A DNA stretch of 64,000 nt. Origin: Atherinomorus stipes. Lineage: Eukaryota; Chordata; Actinopteri; Atheriniformes; Atherinidae. The translations under genes were made by a program, and so were the position numbers. The notes beneath the pieces were generated by a model. It was not told the origin of the DNA. It saw only the letters and a list, made by a program, of their open reading frames with translations, and did no database searches. The stretch lies in NCBI GenBank assembly GCA_023101725.1, contig JALJCO010001388.1, forward strand, positions 1-64,000, given 5' to 3'. Shown here piece by piece: positions 11,994 through 23,651 of the stretch. Position 1 is the first letter of the stretch. The number at the start of each line of letters is the position of its first letter.

Positions 11994-13196
11994 ATAGCAA
12001 ACCTAAAAGGTTACTTTCTGTATACTTAAAAGTCTACTTCATTGTTGCCAACTTAAGGCTGCTACATACTCCACCAACTTTCTTCTTGTTCTCGAGGCCA
12101 TGAGAACAAAATTACGTCATTTTGTTCTCGCGGACCTGTGTGAGGACGGCTTGCGGCTTGTTCTTGACCCCTCAGCTGAGCAGAACTTTCTTCTCGGGGA
12201 GCTCAGAGAAGCATTGTGTGTTTGGACGGACATTTGAGGCGGGCGGGGGTTAAAACAGACGCTTGAGAAGCAGAGAGCTGTCAGCTCCACATCTCTGCAG
12301 ACCCGACGCTGAACAGATAGTTTTAATAAACATCTGATAGAGGTGGTGAGAAAGTACAAAAAATGTAAACTACACACGTGGCATTTAAATACACGCACAC
12401 CACCGCGTGCTCAACTCCATCCTGCCACGGACGAAGTTTATTGTAAATGTATAATCACTGGGTGAACGCAGTCCTTCTTGTGGAGTATGAAGTGACTTGA
12501 CGAAAAAGAACTTTTTTTTCTTCTTCTTGACCACGCCCCCTCATCTACATTATTTCCCATGATGCCTGGTGGCACAACTGGGTCTTCTTTGCACCATGAC
12601 TGAAATGTGTATGTTACCCCTTCAGTACCCTTGTAAAAGACCAATGTAGTCAGCCATTAAATGGTATTGCTTGTGCGAGATGCTGACTGGCTGCTTCGAT
12701 GGCGTCACTTAGCGGCTGCTGGTGACTTTTGTCGCTGGGGAGTTGGCAGTGGCGGTTTGTTTTCTTGCATTAAAAGGGCATTGAGAGATTTACTGCTAGA
12801 AAACTAACAGTATACAGAGAATACTTTTAGTACACTTAAAAGTGTACTTTCCAAAAGTAAAAGTAAGCTTAGTTTTAATATGAGTAAACTAACAGTATAC
12901 CTAGAAATATACTTACAGTATACTTTAAAGTGTACTTTCTAAAAGTAAAAGTGAGCTTGAAGTTTTAGTACGAGTACACTCACAGTATACCAGAAGATTA
13001 CTTCAAGTGTACTTAAAAGTATACTTTTAAATACTTAAATTGGGCCAATTTAGTCCCAAGAAGTACACTTGTTAGTATACTGGTAGTACACTGATAGCAG
13101 TGTACTTGGTAAATAAAAGTACACTTGGGGGATAAACTTTAGTATACTTGAGTATACTTAATGACATGTACTTAAGGAATACTTCTTTTTGGTAGG
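11994..13196. repeat. 1.2 kb direct repeat, copy 1
   Basis: It is almost identical to 13624-14826 (constant offset 1630). I saw only a G/A difference in GGGAGTTGGC, a T/C difference near 13025 and a shifted A/T run. The first half is ordinary sequence with GTTCTCG motifs; the second half is packed with the self-complementary word AGTATACTT. An inner segment, 12053-12660, is bounded by TTAA and begins and ends with GGCTG(A)CTACAT in inverted orientation, suggesting an older inserted element. Confidence 0.9.
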
Positions 13197-13623
13197 CATT
13201 TACTAATAAATATACTAGAAGTTTAACATATTTAACCTATACTTACCCTTACCAAAAAGTAGTGTATGCAAGTATACTTTAAGTATACTTTAAATAAATA
13301 GTAAACTGAAAGTATACTGTCTTATGTACTTATTAGAAATATACTTAAAGTTTACTTGGCATTTACTAATAAAATATACTTTAATAGTAGTACATTCATA
13401 GTACATTTTCAAACATACTGGTTTCTTTGATACTGAGAGTTCAAATGTTACTGGACCATTCGGTGAAGTCAAATAAAACACCTGAATCTATTTCTGACAT
13501 AAATTTTATAATATTTATTTTACTCAAGGTGGAGTAGAAGTATACTAAGGCAATTTTGAGTATATTTGAAAATGTATTTTTAAACACTAAACAGTGGACT
13601 ATAAGTGTATTATCAGTAAAGTC
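13197..13623. repeat. Spacer between the 1.2 kb copies
   Basis: It is also rich in AGTATACTT-like words and CATTTACTAATAAA (twice), so it belongs to the same larger repeat. With copy 1 it forms a 1630-bp unit. Confidence 0.6.
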
Positions 13624-14826
13624 ATAGCAAACCTAAAAGGTTACTTTCTGTATACTTAAAAGTCTACTTCATTGTTGCCAACTTAAGGCTGCTACATACT
13701 CCACCAACTTTCTTCTTGTTCTCGAGGCCATGAGAACAAAATTACGTCATTTTGTTCTCGCGGACCTGTGTGAGGACGGCTTGCGGCTTGTTCTTGACCC
13801 CTCAGCTGAGCAGAACTTTCTTCTCGGGGAGCTCAGAGAAGCATTGTGTGTTTGGACGGACATTTGAGGCGGGCGGGGGTTAAAACAGACGCTTGAGAAG
13901 CAGAGAGCTGTCAGCTCCACATCTCTGCAGACCCGACGCTGAACAGATAGTTTTAATAAACATCTGATAGAGGTGGTGAGAAAGTACAAAAAATGTAAAC
14001 TACACACGTGGCATTTAAATACACGCACACCACCGCGTGCTCAACTCCATCCTGCCACGGACGAAGTTTATTGTAAATGTATAATCACTGGGTGAACGCA
14101 GTCCTTCTTGTGGAGTATGAAGTGACTTGACGAAAAAAGAACTTTTTTTCTTCTTCTTGACCACGCCCCCTCATCTACATTATTTCCCATGATGCCTGGT
14201 GGCACAACTGGGTCTTCTTTGCACCATGACTGAAATGTGTATGTTACCCCTTCAGTACCCTTGTAAAAGACCAATGTAGTCAGCCATTAAATGGTATTGC
14301 TTGTGCGAGATGCTGACTGGCTGCTTCGATGGCGTCACTTAGCGGCTGCTGGTGACTTTTGTCGCTGGGGAATTGGCAGTGGCGGTTTGTTTTCTTGCAT
14401 TAAAAGGGCATTGAGAGATTTACTGCTAGAAAACTAACAGTATACAGAGAATACTTTTAGTACACTTAAAAGTGTACTTTCCAAAAGTAAAAGTAAGCTT
14501 AGTTTTAATATGAGTAAACTAACAGTATACCTAGAAATATACTTACAGTATACTTTAAAGTGTACTTTCTAAAAGTAAAAGTGAGCTTGAAGTTTTAGTA
14601 CGAGTACACTCACAGTATACCAGAAGATTACTTCAAGTGTACTTAAAAGTATACCTTTAAATACTTAAATTGGGCCAATTTAGTCCCAAGAAGTACACTT
14701 GTTAGTATACTGGTAGTACACTGATAGCAGTGTACTTGGTAAATAAAAGTACACTTGGGGGATAAACTTTAGTATACTTGAGTATACTTAATGACATGTA
14801 CTTAAGGAATACTTCTTTTTGGTAGG
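13624..14826. repeat. 1.2 kb direct repeat, copy 2
   Basis: Second copy of 11994-13196, ending at GGTAGG after which the sequences diverge. It is best described as a partial tandem duplication of a 1630-bp unit. Confidence 0.9.
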
Positions 14827-15586
14827 GGAATGGGGCTGAAAAAACGTCCACCAATCATCTCTGCATTCCTTAACTTTTTCATTTGTCTCTTGGCTCGTCA
14901 ATCACTTTTACTACCGTAGTAAGAGTGATTGACGGTCAGTTCAATGTAAAAAGGGGAGACTGATCACTGAGAGTGATTGGCGAGAGTAATACTGCGACCC
15001 GGAAGCTGTTACAGCAGATAGTTAGCATCATTCTGCTAGCAGTTAGCGATGTTCAGACAATGACATTCCATTTACTTGTGTTTGTGACATGATGGAGAAT
15101 CTGTACCTGCTGTCTGCTAAACACCAAGTGGCTCGTGCATGTTACTCTGCGGCCGGAGGAGGGAGCTGTGAATCTAGCAAGTTGGTCTTGCACATGCGTA
15201 TTATTCAAAAACTTGCTAACAGTCTGCTCTCTGAAATGCTGAAACATCTTTTATAGCGTCTTTAACTTGTGTTGGAGCACGGAGACATGAAAAACCTGCT
15301 GGATTGCAGCCATAGTAGGACTGAACTGAGTAACCCTGGTATGGGCTCTAAAAGATAGAGCAGGAAGTTTTCATAAACAGGACCCAGGACATAGAAAAAA
15401 GGTAAATCCTAAATATACACTTGCTAGAAATAAAGCAATGATAATACTTAATTTACCAGAAGTAGGAATGCGTCACCAGAACTAAGAAGTGAAAGACATT
15501 GGGGTTAGAAAGTGTCATTATTTTTAAGCCATTTTTACAATTCACATGCACGTCCACTAGAATCTACTTTTCCCCCAAACATATTG
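14827..15586. other. Intergenic, no gene seen
   Basis: Contains a short inverted pair around AATCACTTTTACTACC / GGTAGTAAAAGTGATT-like sequence near 14905-14935. No coding signal was seen. Confidence 0.5.
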
Positions 15587-15795
15587 CAGAGATGCCCACA
15601 GCCAGTCCTTGAGGGCAGCCCTGCAGGTTTTAGATCACTCCCTGCTTTAACACACCTTTTCAAATAAAAAAAGATCTCCTCACCAGGCTAGCAAATCTGT
15701 TAAAGACCCATTAATCAGAGTCAGGTGTGTTAAAGAAAGCAACACTGAGAACCTGCAGGGCAGTGGGCCTCGAGGAGCAGAACTGGACACCCCTG
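15587..15795. mobile_element. hAT-like foldback MITE
   Basis: Left end CAGAGATGCCCACAGCCAG and right end GACACCCCTG, with internal inverted blocks (CCTGCAGGTTTTAG versus AACCTGCAGGGC). It is the same family as the elements at 35244 and 4512. No target duplication is obvious. Confidence 0.6.
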
Positions 15796-17089
15796 ATGTA
15801 TTTTGATCTGCATGAGCCTTCAACCTTCACAGCTGTATTTAGAAGGAGAATCAGCTCAGCTCAGTGGAGCTCATTAAAAATGCATGTTCCACTCTGAGGC
15901 AACTGATTGGATGTTGGCAGCTAGCATGTAGTTTTGTCACTTTCATCTCTGCTGCAAGTCTTTAAACAGGTTGAAGATGGGCTGCAGGGAGTACTTCTAC
16001 AACTTAGGTGACCAATCTTGGCTTTACTAAGCCACACAGAGCGATGCACGTCTCCGCTACGCTGCTCGTAGCCTTTGACAGATTGAGGTGGCAAAGTTGG
16101 ACAATTATAACCTTCATTACCATAGACAAATACACCTACACACAAAAACATGCTCACAGGACAGCAGCTGACAGATATGAACAGCAGCGTGGCCTTTACC
16201 CGCTGCTGCAGTTTAATCTACTGTGACAGATGAAAGCTGCTTCCTGTTTATTGATCTTGTGTGCTGTTGTGTCCCAGAGTGCTTGCACATGTAAACATAC
16301 AAACACGCACACTAAAGGCACAAGTCTCTTCACAGCCTTTTTCAGCAGCAGGCACGGTGTCAAATCCACAACACTGATGTTTTTCCCTCAAACACAAAGT
16401 GCACTTTAAGCACATGTAGGAGGGACATGGGAACAGGGGTCATCCGCTTTTGAAAGCCCTTGAGAGGCTCCAGTCATTCCTCAAGTGAGCTGAGTAAACC
16501 AGAGACGGAAAGAAGAGTTTATTTCATGTTTTTTTTTTTTCTGAATGAATTATTACTTATTACAGGCTGGCAGGAATCCGTCAGTCATTAGATATGTGAG
16601 CGGGTGTCTGAGGGAGCTTAGAAGGTAGATGCAAAGCCAAGAGCTGCGTTATGAAGCCTGGCAGAATAATTCATCCAAAGTTCATCAAAGTTTTCAAACT
16701 CGGGACAGCTAAGAGAGTCAAATTACATGCTCTGTGGGATTGGATTCCCATTTTATTGTTGGAATGACGAAAGTTATTTTCCATCAATAATTTTCGGCAT
16801 TACATGGCCTGAGGGATTAAGTCCACTTTTGCTTGATTCACAAAAATTATTTCACAGTGGAGCTGAGGAAGAGCTGGCAGTACATGAGAAGCTGAAGAAG
16901 TAAACAGTGATAACACTGAGAGCTTTATCAAAATATATTCTTTGTTTGGGAATTTCCTTCTCACCCCTTTTTTATACAGTAGTAATGACGTGATTAATAA
17001 TTAGTGATAATTCAGTGAATGTTGGGTTTTTTTTGTTTTGTTTTGTGCGTTTGTATTTATGATCATTGAGGCTATTTTGCAGAGATTTG
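15796..17089. other. Non-repetitive intergenic block
   Basis: I saw no transposon termini between about 16400 and 16960. The segment has many TAAT/ATTA words and mixed composition, the look of a conserved non-coding element, but conservation cannot be tested here. The frames at 15921-16226 are short and unsupported. Confidence 0.35.
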
Positions 17090-17462
17090 TTTTTTGACCA
17101 CTTCATTAGGTTGCTAGTACTGGGTTGGACCCCTTTTATCTTTAGAACTGCCTCAATTCTTTATAACATAGATTCAACAAGGTGCTGGAAACATTCCTCA
17201 GAGATGTTGCTCCATATTAACGTGATAGCATCTCACAGTTGCTGAACATCCATGATGAGAATCTCCCATTTCACCACATCCCAAAGCTGCTGTGTTGGAT
17301 TGAGATGTGGTGACTGTGAAGGCCATTGGAATACAGGGAACTCATTGTCAAGCAGTTGGAGATGATCTGAGCTTTGTGGCATGGTGCATTATGCTGCTGG
17401 AAGTAGCCATCAGAAGATGCTACACCTGGTCAGCAACACTCAGGGAGGCTGTGGTGGTTAGG
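17090..17462 (-). pseudogene. Tc1-like transposase relic, 3' part
   Basis: The minus strand reads SDGYFQQHNAPCHKAQI near 17415-17365, the Tc1-family block around the second catalytic acidic residue, followed by degraded sequence matching the C-terminal end (LRNVSSTLLNL, KGSNPV). Stops and frameshifts make it dead. The upstream half of the gene is at 19696-20085, so it has been split by the insertion between them. Confidence 0.75.
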
Positions 17463-17691
17463 GGACATTCACACCAGCTCTTGTGAATCAAACCTTAGTT
17501 CATCTGCTTGCCTGGTTTGTATTTAGGTGGATGTGAACGCACAACTGAACTTTGCGTATAAGGGCACATTCACACCAGCCTGTTTGCTCAGGAAGTTCGC
17601 TTCGTTTGGGGAATTGTGAATGTGCAAACGGACTTTGATTCAGACCAAACAGGCAGACTCTGTCCGCCTACAAACACGGGACTCGGTACAA

Positions 17692-18250
17692 GGGATGTCC
17701 GATGTTATAGGCCTACCGACATGATCGGCCGATATGGGCATTAAAATGTGATATCGGAAAATATCGGGATATTTTTTTTTGGCCGATATTTTGAAAAATG
17801 TCGCTCTGTCACGAAATCCTGCAAGCTCCTGTTCCATTAGCTGTGGTCCAGCATGTATAAAAGTGGCTGTTATCCTGAAAGAACTTCATATCCCAGCATT
17901 CCTTTCAGTGTCATGTGACTACGTGCAGCTGCTGCTGCAGACTGACTGATTTGAAGTTACCAAGTTGTCAGAAACATTAGAATTAGCCACATGTTGGCTA
18001 ATACCTGCTAGTATCTGATATCTGGCAGCCAGATGTCCAAAATGAACTCCTGGCTGAGTTAAGAATATTTTAGGATATTTGCTCTCAGAGCAGAATAAAG
18101 TTGTATTTCTCAAAGAAATGCGAGATACAACCTCACAGTTCTCTGCATATATTGGTATCGGTTGATATCGGAATTTAAGAGTTGTACAATATCAGTATAT
18201 CGGATATCGATAAAAAAAAAAAAAAAAAAACCTGTGTCGGCATCCCTACT
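17692..18250. mobile_element. ATCGG-rich hAT-like element
   Basis: Termini AGGGATGTCCGAT (left) and the inverse of TAGGGATGCCGACAC (right). The body is full of GATATCGG words and has an A18 run at 18211-18230. Its right third matches 40185-40388. No clear 8-bp target duplication was found. Confidence 0.6.
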
Positions 18251-18356
18251 CTGAACGCTTCAAGTAGACCAAATACAAAAAAGGGGACTATTATGGGTAT
18301 ATCGTTGGGACTGGGTAAACGCTACCAAAACAAACACGCATGTAGGACTTATTTAG

Positions 18357-18470
18357 AAATGGCTCACGGTCAAACGTGGAGCAACTACAAAGTGAAAGTT
18401 TTAACTGATATATGGTCAGAAGAAAACATCCCAGCTCCTGGAAAGTACCTACAAAAAATACTGCAGTTTT
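18357..18470 (+). pseudogene. Myb/SANT-like domain fragment of Harbinger element
   Basis: The frame reads MAHGQTWSNYKVKVLTDIWS then EENI, resembling the start of the Myb/SANT-like protein encoded by PIF/Harbinger elements (Trp-spaced helices, TW...L.DIW.E). It ends after about 37 codons, so only the first helix or two remain. Assignment rests on my recollection of the family pattern. Confidence 0.45.
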
Positions 18471-18939
18471 GAAAGTGATTAGCTGTAAAATGGAGGCTAT
18501 GTGATATGCTCGCACAGTAGACGCAGTGTCGCACAGAAGTAAAACAACAAAACTACATCAGCATATAAAAATATGTGACATGTTTCAAAGAAGTGGTATC
18601 TCAGACATGATGGCTCGTTTGGCTAAAGTGCAGCATAAAAGCGATCTCTGTCTGAGAGATCACCCCCACTCATACCAAATGAGCCAAGTTCTAATCAGAC
18701 TGAGTCTAGCGGACTATTCTGGTGTGAATGCACCCTAAGAGAAGCGAACTTTCGTCCACCTACAATCATAGGTCCCAATTCCCTTCACGTGAACTAAATG
18801 CAGGAAAGGGGACTACAGTTGCATTGTGGGTTATCACAACCAAAACATATGCACCTGTAATATGCACATGTGACACTGTGGTGTCCTGTCACTATGCCTC
18901 TGATTGATCATGTGGCCTGGGTACTTGGCTACAGGGGAT

Positions 18940-19020
18940 AACCCTTTGGCTGACTGGTAAGCACACATGACTCTCACCTGGGAGTCTGTAGGATCGAGTC
19001 CCACTGGCCCGCAAAAACAT
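18940..19020 (+). repeat. tRNA-derived SINE head
   Basis: An A-box-like TGGCTGACTGGTAAG and a B-box-like GGATCGAGTCCC are spaced as in a tRNA, with an anticodon-arm-like ACTCTCACCTGGGAGTCT between. The same arm occurs at 25808. The flanks are not tRNA-like, so it is a SINE rather than a functional tRNA gene. Confidence 0.5.
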
Positions 19021-19168
19021 TCACAAAAAATCTTCATCCCCACTGCAATAACTCTCCTAAACAAAAGGACATTTTTAATCTTTTGCCGATGTGCTTAGTC
19101 TTATGTTCTATATATGTTCTGCTTGATTGAGGAATTTCTGTAACCGCAAGGGGCAGACAACAAAGTTT

Positions 19169-19303
19169 ATCCATCCATCCATCCATCCATCCATCCATCC
19201 ATCCATCCATCCATCCATCCATCCATCCCTTCCTTCCTTCCTTCCTTCCTTCCTTCCTTCCTTCCTTCCTTCCTTCCTTCCTTCCTCCCTCCCTCCCTCC
19301 CTT
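19169..19303. repeat. Compound microsatellite (CCAT)n-(CTTC)n-(CTCC)n
   Basis: About 15 CCAT units pass directly into about 14 CTTC units and then a short CTCC run. Frames through it (Ile-His-Pro-Ser repeats or, on the other strand, Lys-Glu-Gly-Arg and Trp-Met-Asp-Gly repeats) are artefacts. Confidence 0.95.
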
Positions 19304-19695
19304 CCAGGCCCTCACCTTGCCACACACATGCATATCCAGGAGAAATGCTTGTTGCCAGATGTGGAGTGAGAACAAGGTAAAAGCTCTGATAGAAATGAAG
19401 TTTACCCAAGACCACAAAGATTTACTGTAATGCTACTCCATTTTTTTTTCTATTTTCTATGAAAAAAAAGTCGCCCTGCGATAGATGAGCAACTTTTCTT
19501 CTTTGTTGTTTGTCTTTTTTTGTCCTCCAGTAAGTGTTGATGCAGCACCAGCTCTGGGAAGGAGGAGAATGTGATTCAAAAGTTCCCATTTGTTTGAGCA
19601 CAGCAAACTGGGACCAGAATAATGTTGCAATGCCCTTTCTGAACTGAGTCCCCTCTCATACCAAGTCTGTTGGACTATTCAGTGTATATGTACCC

Positions 19696-20085
19696 TTCCA
19701 CAATGCTAAGTTGGTACTAAGGGGTGTCAAGAAAATATACCTATTAACATCACACCACCAGCCGTCATTGATACACGGCAGGATGGATCTATGTTTTCAT
19801 GTTATTTCCACCTAATTCTGACCTTACTATCTGAGCGTTGCAGCTGAAATGGAGACTCATCAGACCAGGTAACATTTTTTCCATTTACTCTTGTCCATTT
19901 TTGGTGCGTCTGTGTGTCGTGTAGCTGACAGAAACGGTACCTGGTGTCTATGTCTTTTTGGCTCTATTGACAGAGGCAACCCCTGGTGTTTGCCAAAAAA
20001 TCATGAAATAATGTGCTTTAGGTTTTCTGTAGAGTCAACGGAAACTGTACATGTCTTGTAAATGCTTGGTTATGTGTTGTGGGCT
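19696..20085 (-). pseudogene. Tc1-like transposase relic, middle/5' part
   Basis: It continues the relic at 17090-17462 across the Harbinger-like insertion. On the plus strand AAGTTGGTACTAAGGGGTGT, GGCAGGATGGATC and GACTCATCAGACCAGG are in the order expected for a reversed Tc1-type transposase gene. It is heavily mutated. Confidence 0.6.
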
Positions 20086-21639
20086 CATCACTCTTACTTT
20101 GAGTGACACATTTTACCTTGCTTGAGGAATTTGATGCACCTTGTAACATGTTTCAGCCACCAATGTTTTTTAGTTCAAAGAGAAATGGGAACGAGAACCT
20201 CTACAGACAATTTTTCAAACTGCTTTCAGAGATGAAAAAACCCAAAATAAAATTAAAAAATATCTCTAAAAACTGTGCTTTAAATCCACAATTAATGTCC
20301 ACATTCTACAAGTGTAAAGTAATAGACACACTCTTGGCTGCGCTCCAGTACCAACAGCTCTCCAATTCTCTACGGGGTCCACAGTCTTGGGAGGGAAGCA
20401 AATGAAAGTTGGCGTAACCAATTGTGGCTTGACGTCAAGGTGCCACCCATTATGGCGTTGAGCCCGCTGACAGAGCGAGCCATCTGGCCCGCAGAGAAGC
20501 GGCGACAGGCACATCCATTCCTTGCCCTGCCCTTTGGGCCCGCAGCCAGTAAGACAGACTGGGAGAGCTTACGGGGATCAGCACCCTCACTTGCTTGCCA
20601 AGCTGGCGCATGTTTTGATCATTTTAACATTCACTGGGGTCAATAATGTGAATGACACGGTTTATTTAAAGCTTTGAGTTCCAGTCAGATGTCATGGATG
20701 AGTCTTGACTGTTGCATTAAGTAACTATGTATCTTTTTCCACTATGACCAACAGATATGAGAAGTTTTGTCTTTACACCAATTCAGTGACCAGTGTCACC
20801 CATGAAAGCACCATTGCTGTTTCTCTGCATCTCTATCACACACAGCTGTCACAGCAATGAATGCCTGGGAGACACATTGCTGGCTGAGCAGAGAGGCAGC
20901 AATAATGGCAAAAGGCTAAACTAGTAAGAGAGTTTAAACACCCTCTGGCCAAGTTAATCATGGTTGACAGAGAAATACGCATGCATATTTATGAGAGGGA
21001 CTGGGTGATAATTAAGTGTTGGAAACCAGAGGCAATGAGAAAAGTTAAAATAACTGTTTTTCTATCTTAACTAAAAAGCTTTTTTCCTCATTTGGATCCC
21101 ACTGAAAAGTTTCCCACCAAAATGTCTCCCTTGAAGCTGTCTGGAGAGAATGCTGAAAGGAACTTTGTTCCAGCATTTATGACATTTAGCATGTGCCCTG
21201 CTGTGGTCTGAAAGAAAAACACTGACATTTTTTCTACCTCTAAAAGGTGCTGTTCTGTGGCCAGACAGCTGACACAACTGCTAAATTGTTGTCTTTCTCC
21301 ATCAAACCTTTTAGCTATGCTAGCAGGGGCAATGTTGGTGTGGTGGTTGATTGCTCCACATCTTCGGTTCAGACATGAAGGTCTTTGGAACAATGCTTTG
21401 GTCTAATCCCAGTTTAGTTTTAATACAGATGTCTGAGTCAGAAAGAAAAAGAAAAGAACTTATTCATGTTCATGTGTGATCAAGATTTAGTGAGCAGGAT
21501 AATTCCTTTCGCATGAATTTATGTCTCAAGCACCTCCGTCTTTATCACTGCAATGTTTTGTTAGGTACAAAGAGTAACTACATCATACAGTCATACTGAG
21601 AAATATTTAGATATAATATTCAGATATAATATCTAGATA
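20086..21639. other. Intergenic, no gene seen
   Basis: Only chance frames (largest about 100 codons). No element termini were recognised. Confidence 0.5.
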
Positions 21640-22960
21640 CAGCAGGAAAAAAGTGGTGAACACGTCAACATATTTCTCAGAAAATATAGTTGTAGTAGAG
21701 CTGTTGACATGAAATTTTCACCAGATGTCAACAAAAACCCAAGTAATGTACACACAAAAGAAATCCTAACATTTATGTCTATAAATTAAGTTACCTTTAA
21801 TATAGTGAAATGACACAGGGAATACGTATTGAACACGTGAAGAAATGGAGGACAAAAAGATCTGGAAAGCCAAGAAAGCAGCTGGAGTTTGTCAGTATTT
21901 AGAAAGTAATCCTGTCCCCTTTTAGTGCAAAGTAATATCAGCTGGTTTAGTCCTGATTGATGCCTTTAAAATGGTTTCTCATCACCAAGGTGTCAGACAA
22001 GAAGCATTGCATGATGGGTAAAAGCAAAGAGCTGTCTAAAGACATACGCAACCTTATTATTGCAAACACACTGAAGGCATTGGTTCCAGGTGCATTTCTA
22101 AACTTCTGAAAGTTCCAGTGAGCACCGTTGGGGCCATCATCCGGAAGTCGAAAGAATACATCTTCATAAACCGGCCATGGCCAGGTGCTCCTCGCACAAT
22201 TTCAGACAGAGGAGTCAGAAAAATAATAAGAAAAGGTTCTCCAACAGCCCAGGACTACTCGTGGAGAGAAAAACCTGGAATCAGCAGGTACAGTTGTTTC
22301 AGAGAAAACAAGAAGTAATGCGCTGAACCGCCATGGCCTTCATACAAGCATGTTGATGCTCGTTTGAAGTTTGCAACACAACATCTGGACAAACCCATGA
22401 CATTCTGGAAAACATGGTCTGGTCATATGAGACCAGAACTGAGCTCTTTGGATGTCATAAGACACAACATGTTTGGAGGAGAAATGGCACCGCACTTGAT
22501 CCCAAAAACACCATAGCATCAGTGAAGTTTGGAGGTGGGAACATCATGGTGGGGGCTGTTTTCAGCATGTGGTACTGGCAGACTTCATATTATTGAAGGA
22601 AGAATGAATGAATAAAAGTAGAGAGACATTCTGTATCAGAATCTGCTGCCATCTGCAGCTGCTGAAGATGAGAAAGAGGCTAGATCTTTCAGCAAGACAA
22701 CCATCCCAAGCACACAGCCAAGGAAACACTCAACTGGTGTAAGAAAAGAAAAAAAGCTTCTAAAATGGTCCAGTCAATCACATGACTTGAATCCAATTGA
22801 AAATCTTTGGAAAGAACTGAAGTTCTCAGAATAGACCCCCAGAACCTTGAAGGCAGTTTGTGTGGAAGAATGGGCCAAAATCACACCTGAACAATGTATT
22901 CCACTGGTTTCTCCATACAGGAGGCGTGTTTCATTACCAACATTCATTCCTTGTTAATGT
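21640..22960 (+). mobile_element. Tc1-like transposon relic
   Basis: The transposase frame starts near 22011 (MMGKSKELSKDIRNLIIANT, the typical start of Tc1-family proteins). After several stops and shifts the later blocks remain: HNIWTNP-like, a GGGNIMVGAVFS block at 22529-22567, SFSKTTIPSTQPRKHSTGV, SHDLNPIENLWKEL near 22780-22820, and EEWAKITPEQC at 22867-22899. Homologous Tc1 proteins are about 340 residues. The left end near 21640 carries a terminus-like GTGGTGAACACGTCAACA; the right terminus was not seen. Confidence 0.8.
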
Positions 22961-23064
22961 GTCCTGAAACTTACATTACCAGCATTACATTACTTACATT
23001 ACAAAGCCTGCGTGTCCAAAAGCAACTCTGGATTTACCTTCTATATTCAAACTGGTGCATTAGG

Positions 23065-23160
23065 CCAGCAATGTCCAAGTTAGTTCCATCATGCAGGTTT
23101 TGGATTTTTCCTGTTGCAGCACACCTGAATCAGATTAATAGGGAAACATGATCGGGGAGA
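23065..23160. mobile_element. hAT-like MITE fragment
   Basis: GCAATGTCCAAGTTAGTTCC, CATGCAGGTTTTGGA and CACACCTGAATCAGATTAAT match half of the family seen at 4512 and 35244. Confidence 0.5.
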
Positions 23161-23651
23161 TCTAAAAGCCACATGCCAAGAAGACAAAGTAGACTCCTGG
23201 ATTTCCCCCATTTTCCCTTGTTTCTGTGTTGTGTTCTTCATCTTTATAATTCAAGGAAGACGTCACACTGCTCAGACATCATGCTTTTATATAGACTAAC
23301 GTTCCTATTTTACTCCATGATGTAAAACAATGTTTTGCCTGACGGGCAGCCCGCATGCCCACCATGCTGCCTGCAAGACTGCGTGTTAGCTGGGCTGCCA
23401 GGCTGCTGACCTGACACAACCATAAAAGCAACTCCAAAAATTGGTCCCACTGCTGGGACCTAGCTGCTTACAACCCAAGCTCCGGGCATTAACTCACGCT
23501 ATGATCGTAATGTGGAGTTAAGAGAAACACAAGACAACAGGCAGCATCTTGTAGAATCAGTACAGCTTTCCACTCTTTATTTTTAGCGGGGTAACACACA
23601 ACACATCCAACATCGCAACTTCCTTCCCTACAGAGTCTCAGGTCAGTCACA

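Larger units (their letters stand above)
17562..18735. mobile_element. Inner PIF/Harbinger-like element, TAA duplication
   Basis: Termini GGGCACATTCACACCAG and CTGGTGTGAATGCACCC are inverted repeats with one mismatch, flanked by TAA at 17559-17561 and 18736-18738. A 3-bp TWA duplication is the mark of PIF/Harbinger elements. It carries a Myb/SANT-like coding fragment and is interrupted by the ATCGG-rich element at 17692-18250. Confidence 0.7.
17463..19695. mobile_element. Outer PIF/Harbinger-like element in Tc1 relic
   Basis: The Tc1 transposase relic breaks at 17462 and resumes at about 19696. The intervening block begins GGGGACATTCACACCAG after TTA and ends GGACTATTCAGTGTATATGTACCC, a diverged inverted version of the same terminus. 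It contains an inner related element, a SINE and long microsatellites. Family is inferred from the terminus shared with 17562-18735. Confidence 0.5.

Noticed and set aside
11994..14826. The two 1.2 kb repeats as LTRs of a retrotransposon
   Set aside because: They do not begin TG and end CA, no primer binding site or target duplication is visible, and the 427-bp spacer has no coding capacity and is itself repeat-like.
18940..19020. A functional tRNA gene
   Set aside because: A- and B-box-like parts are present, but the acceptor stem does not close and the same head recurs at 25808, so it is a SINE.
19127..19417. Repetitive proteins (IHPS, KEGR and WMDG repeats)
   Set aside because: They are translations of the (CCAT)n and (CTTC)n microsatellites.
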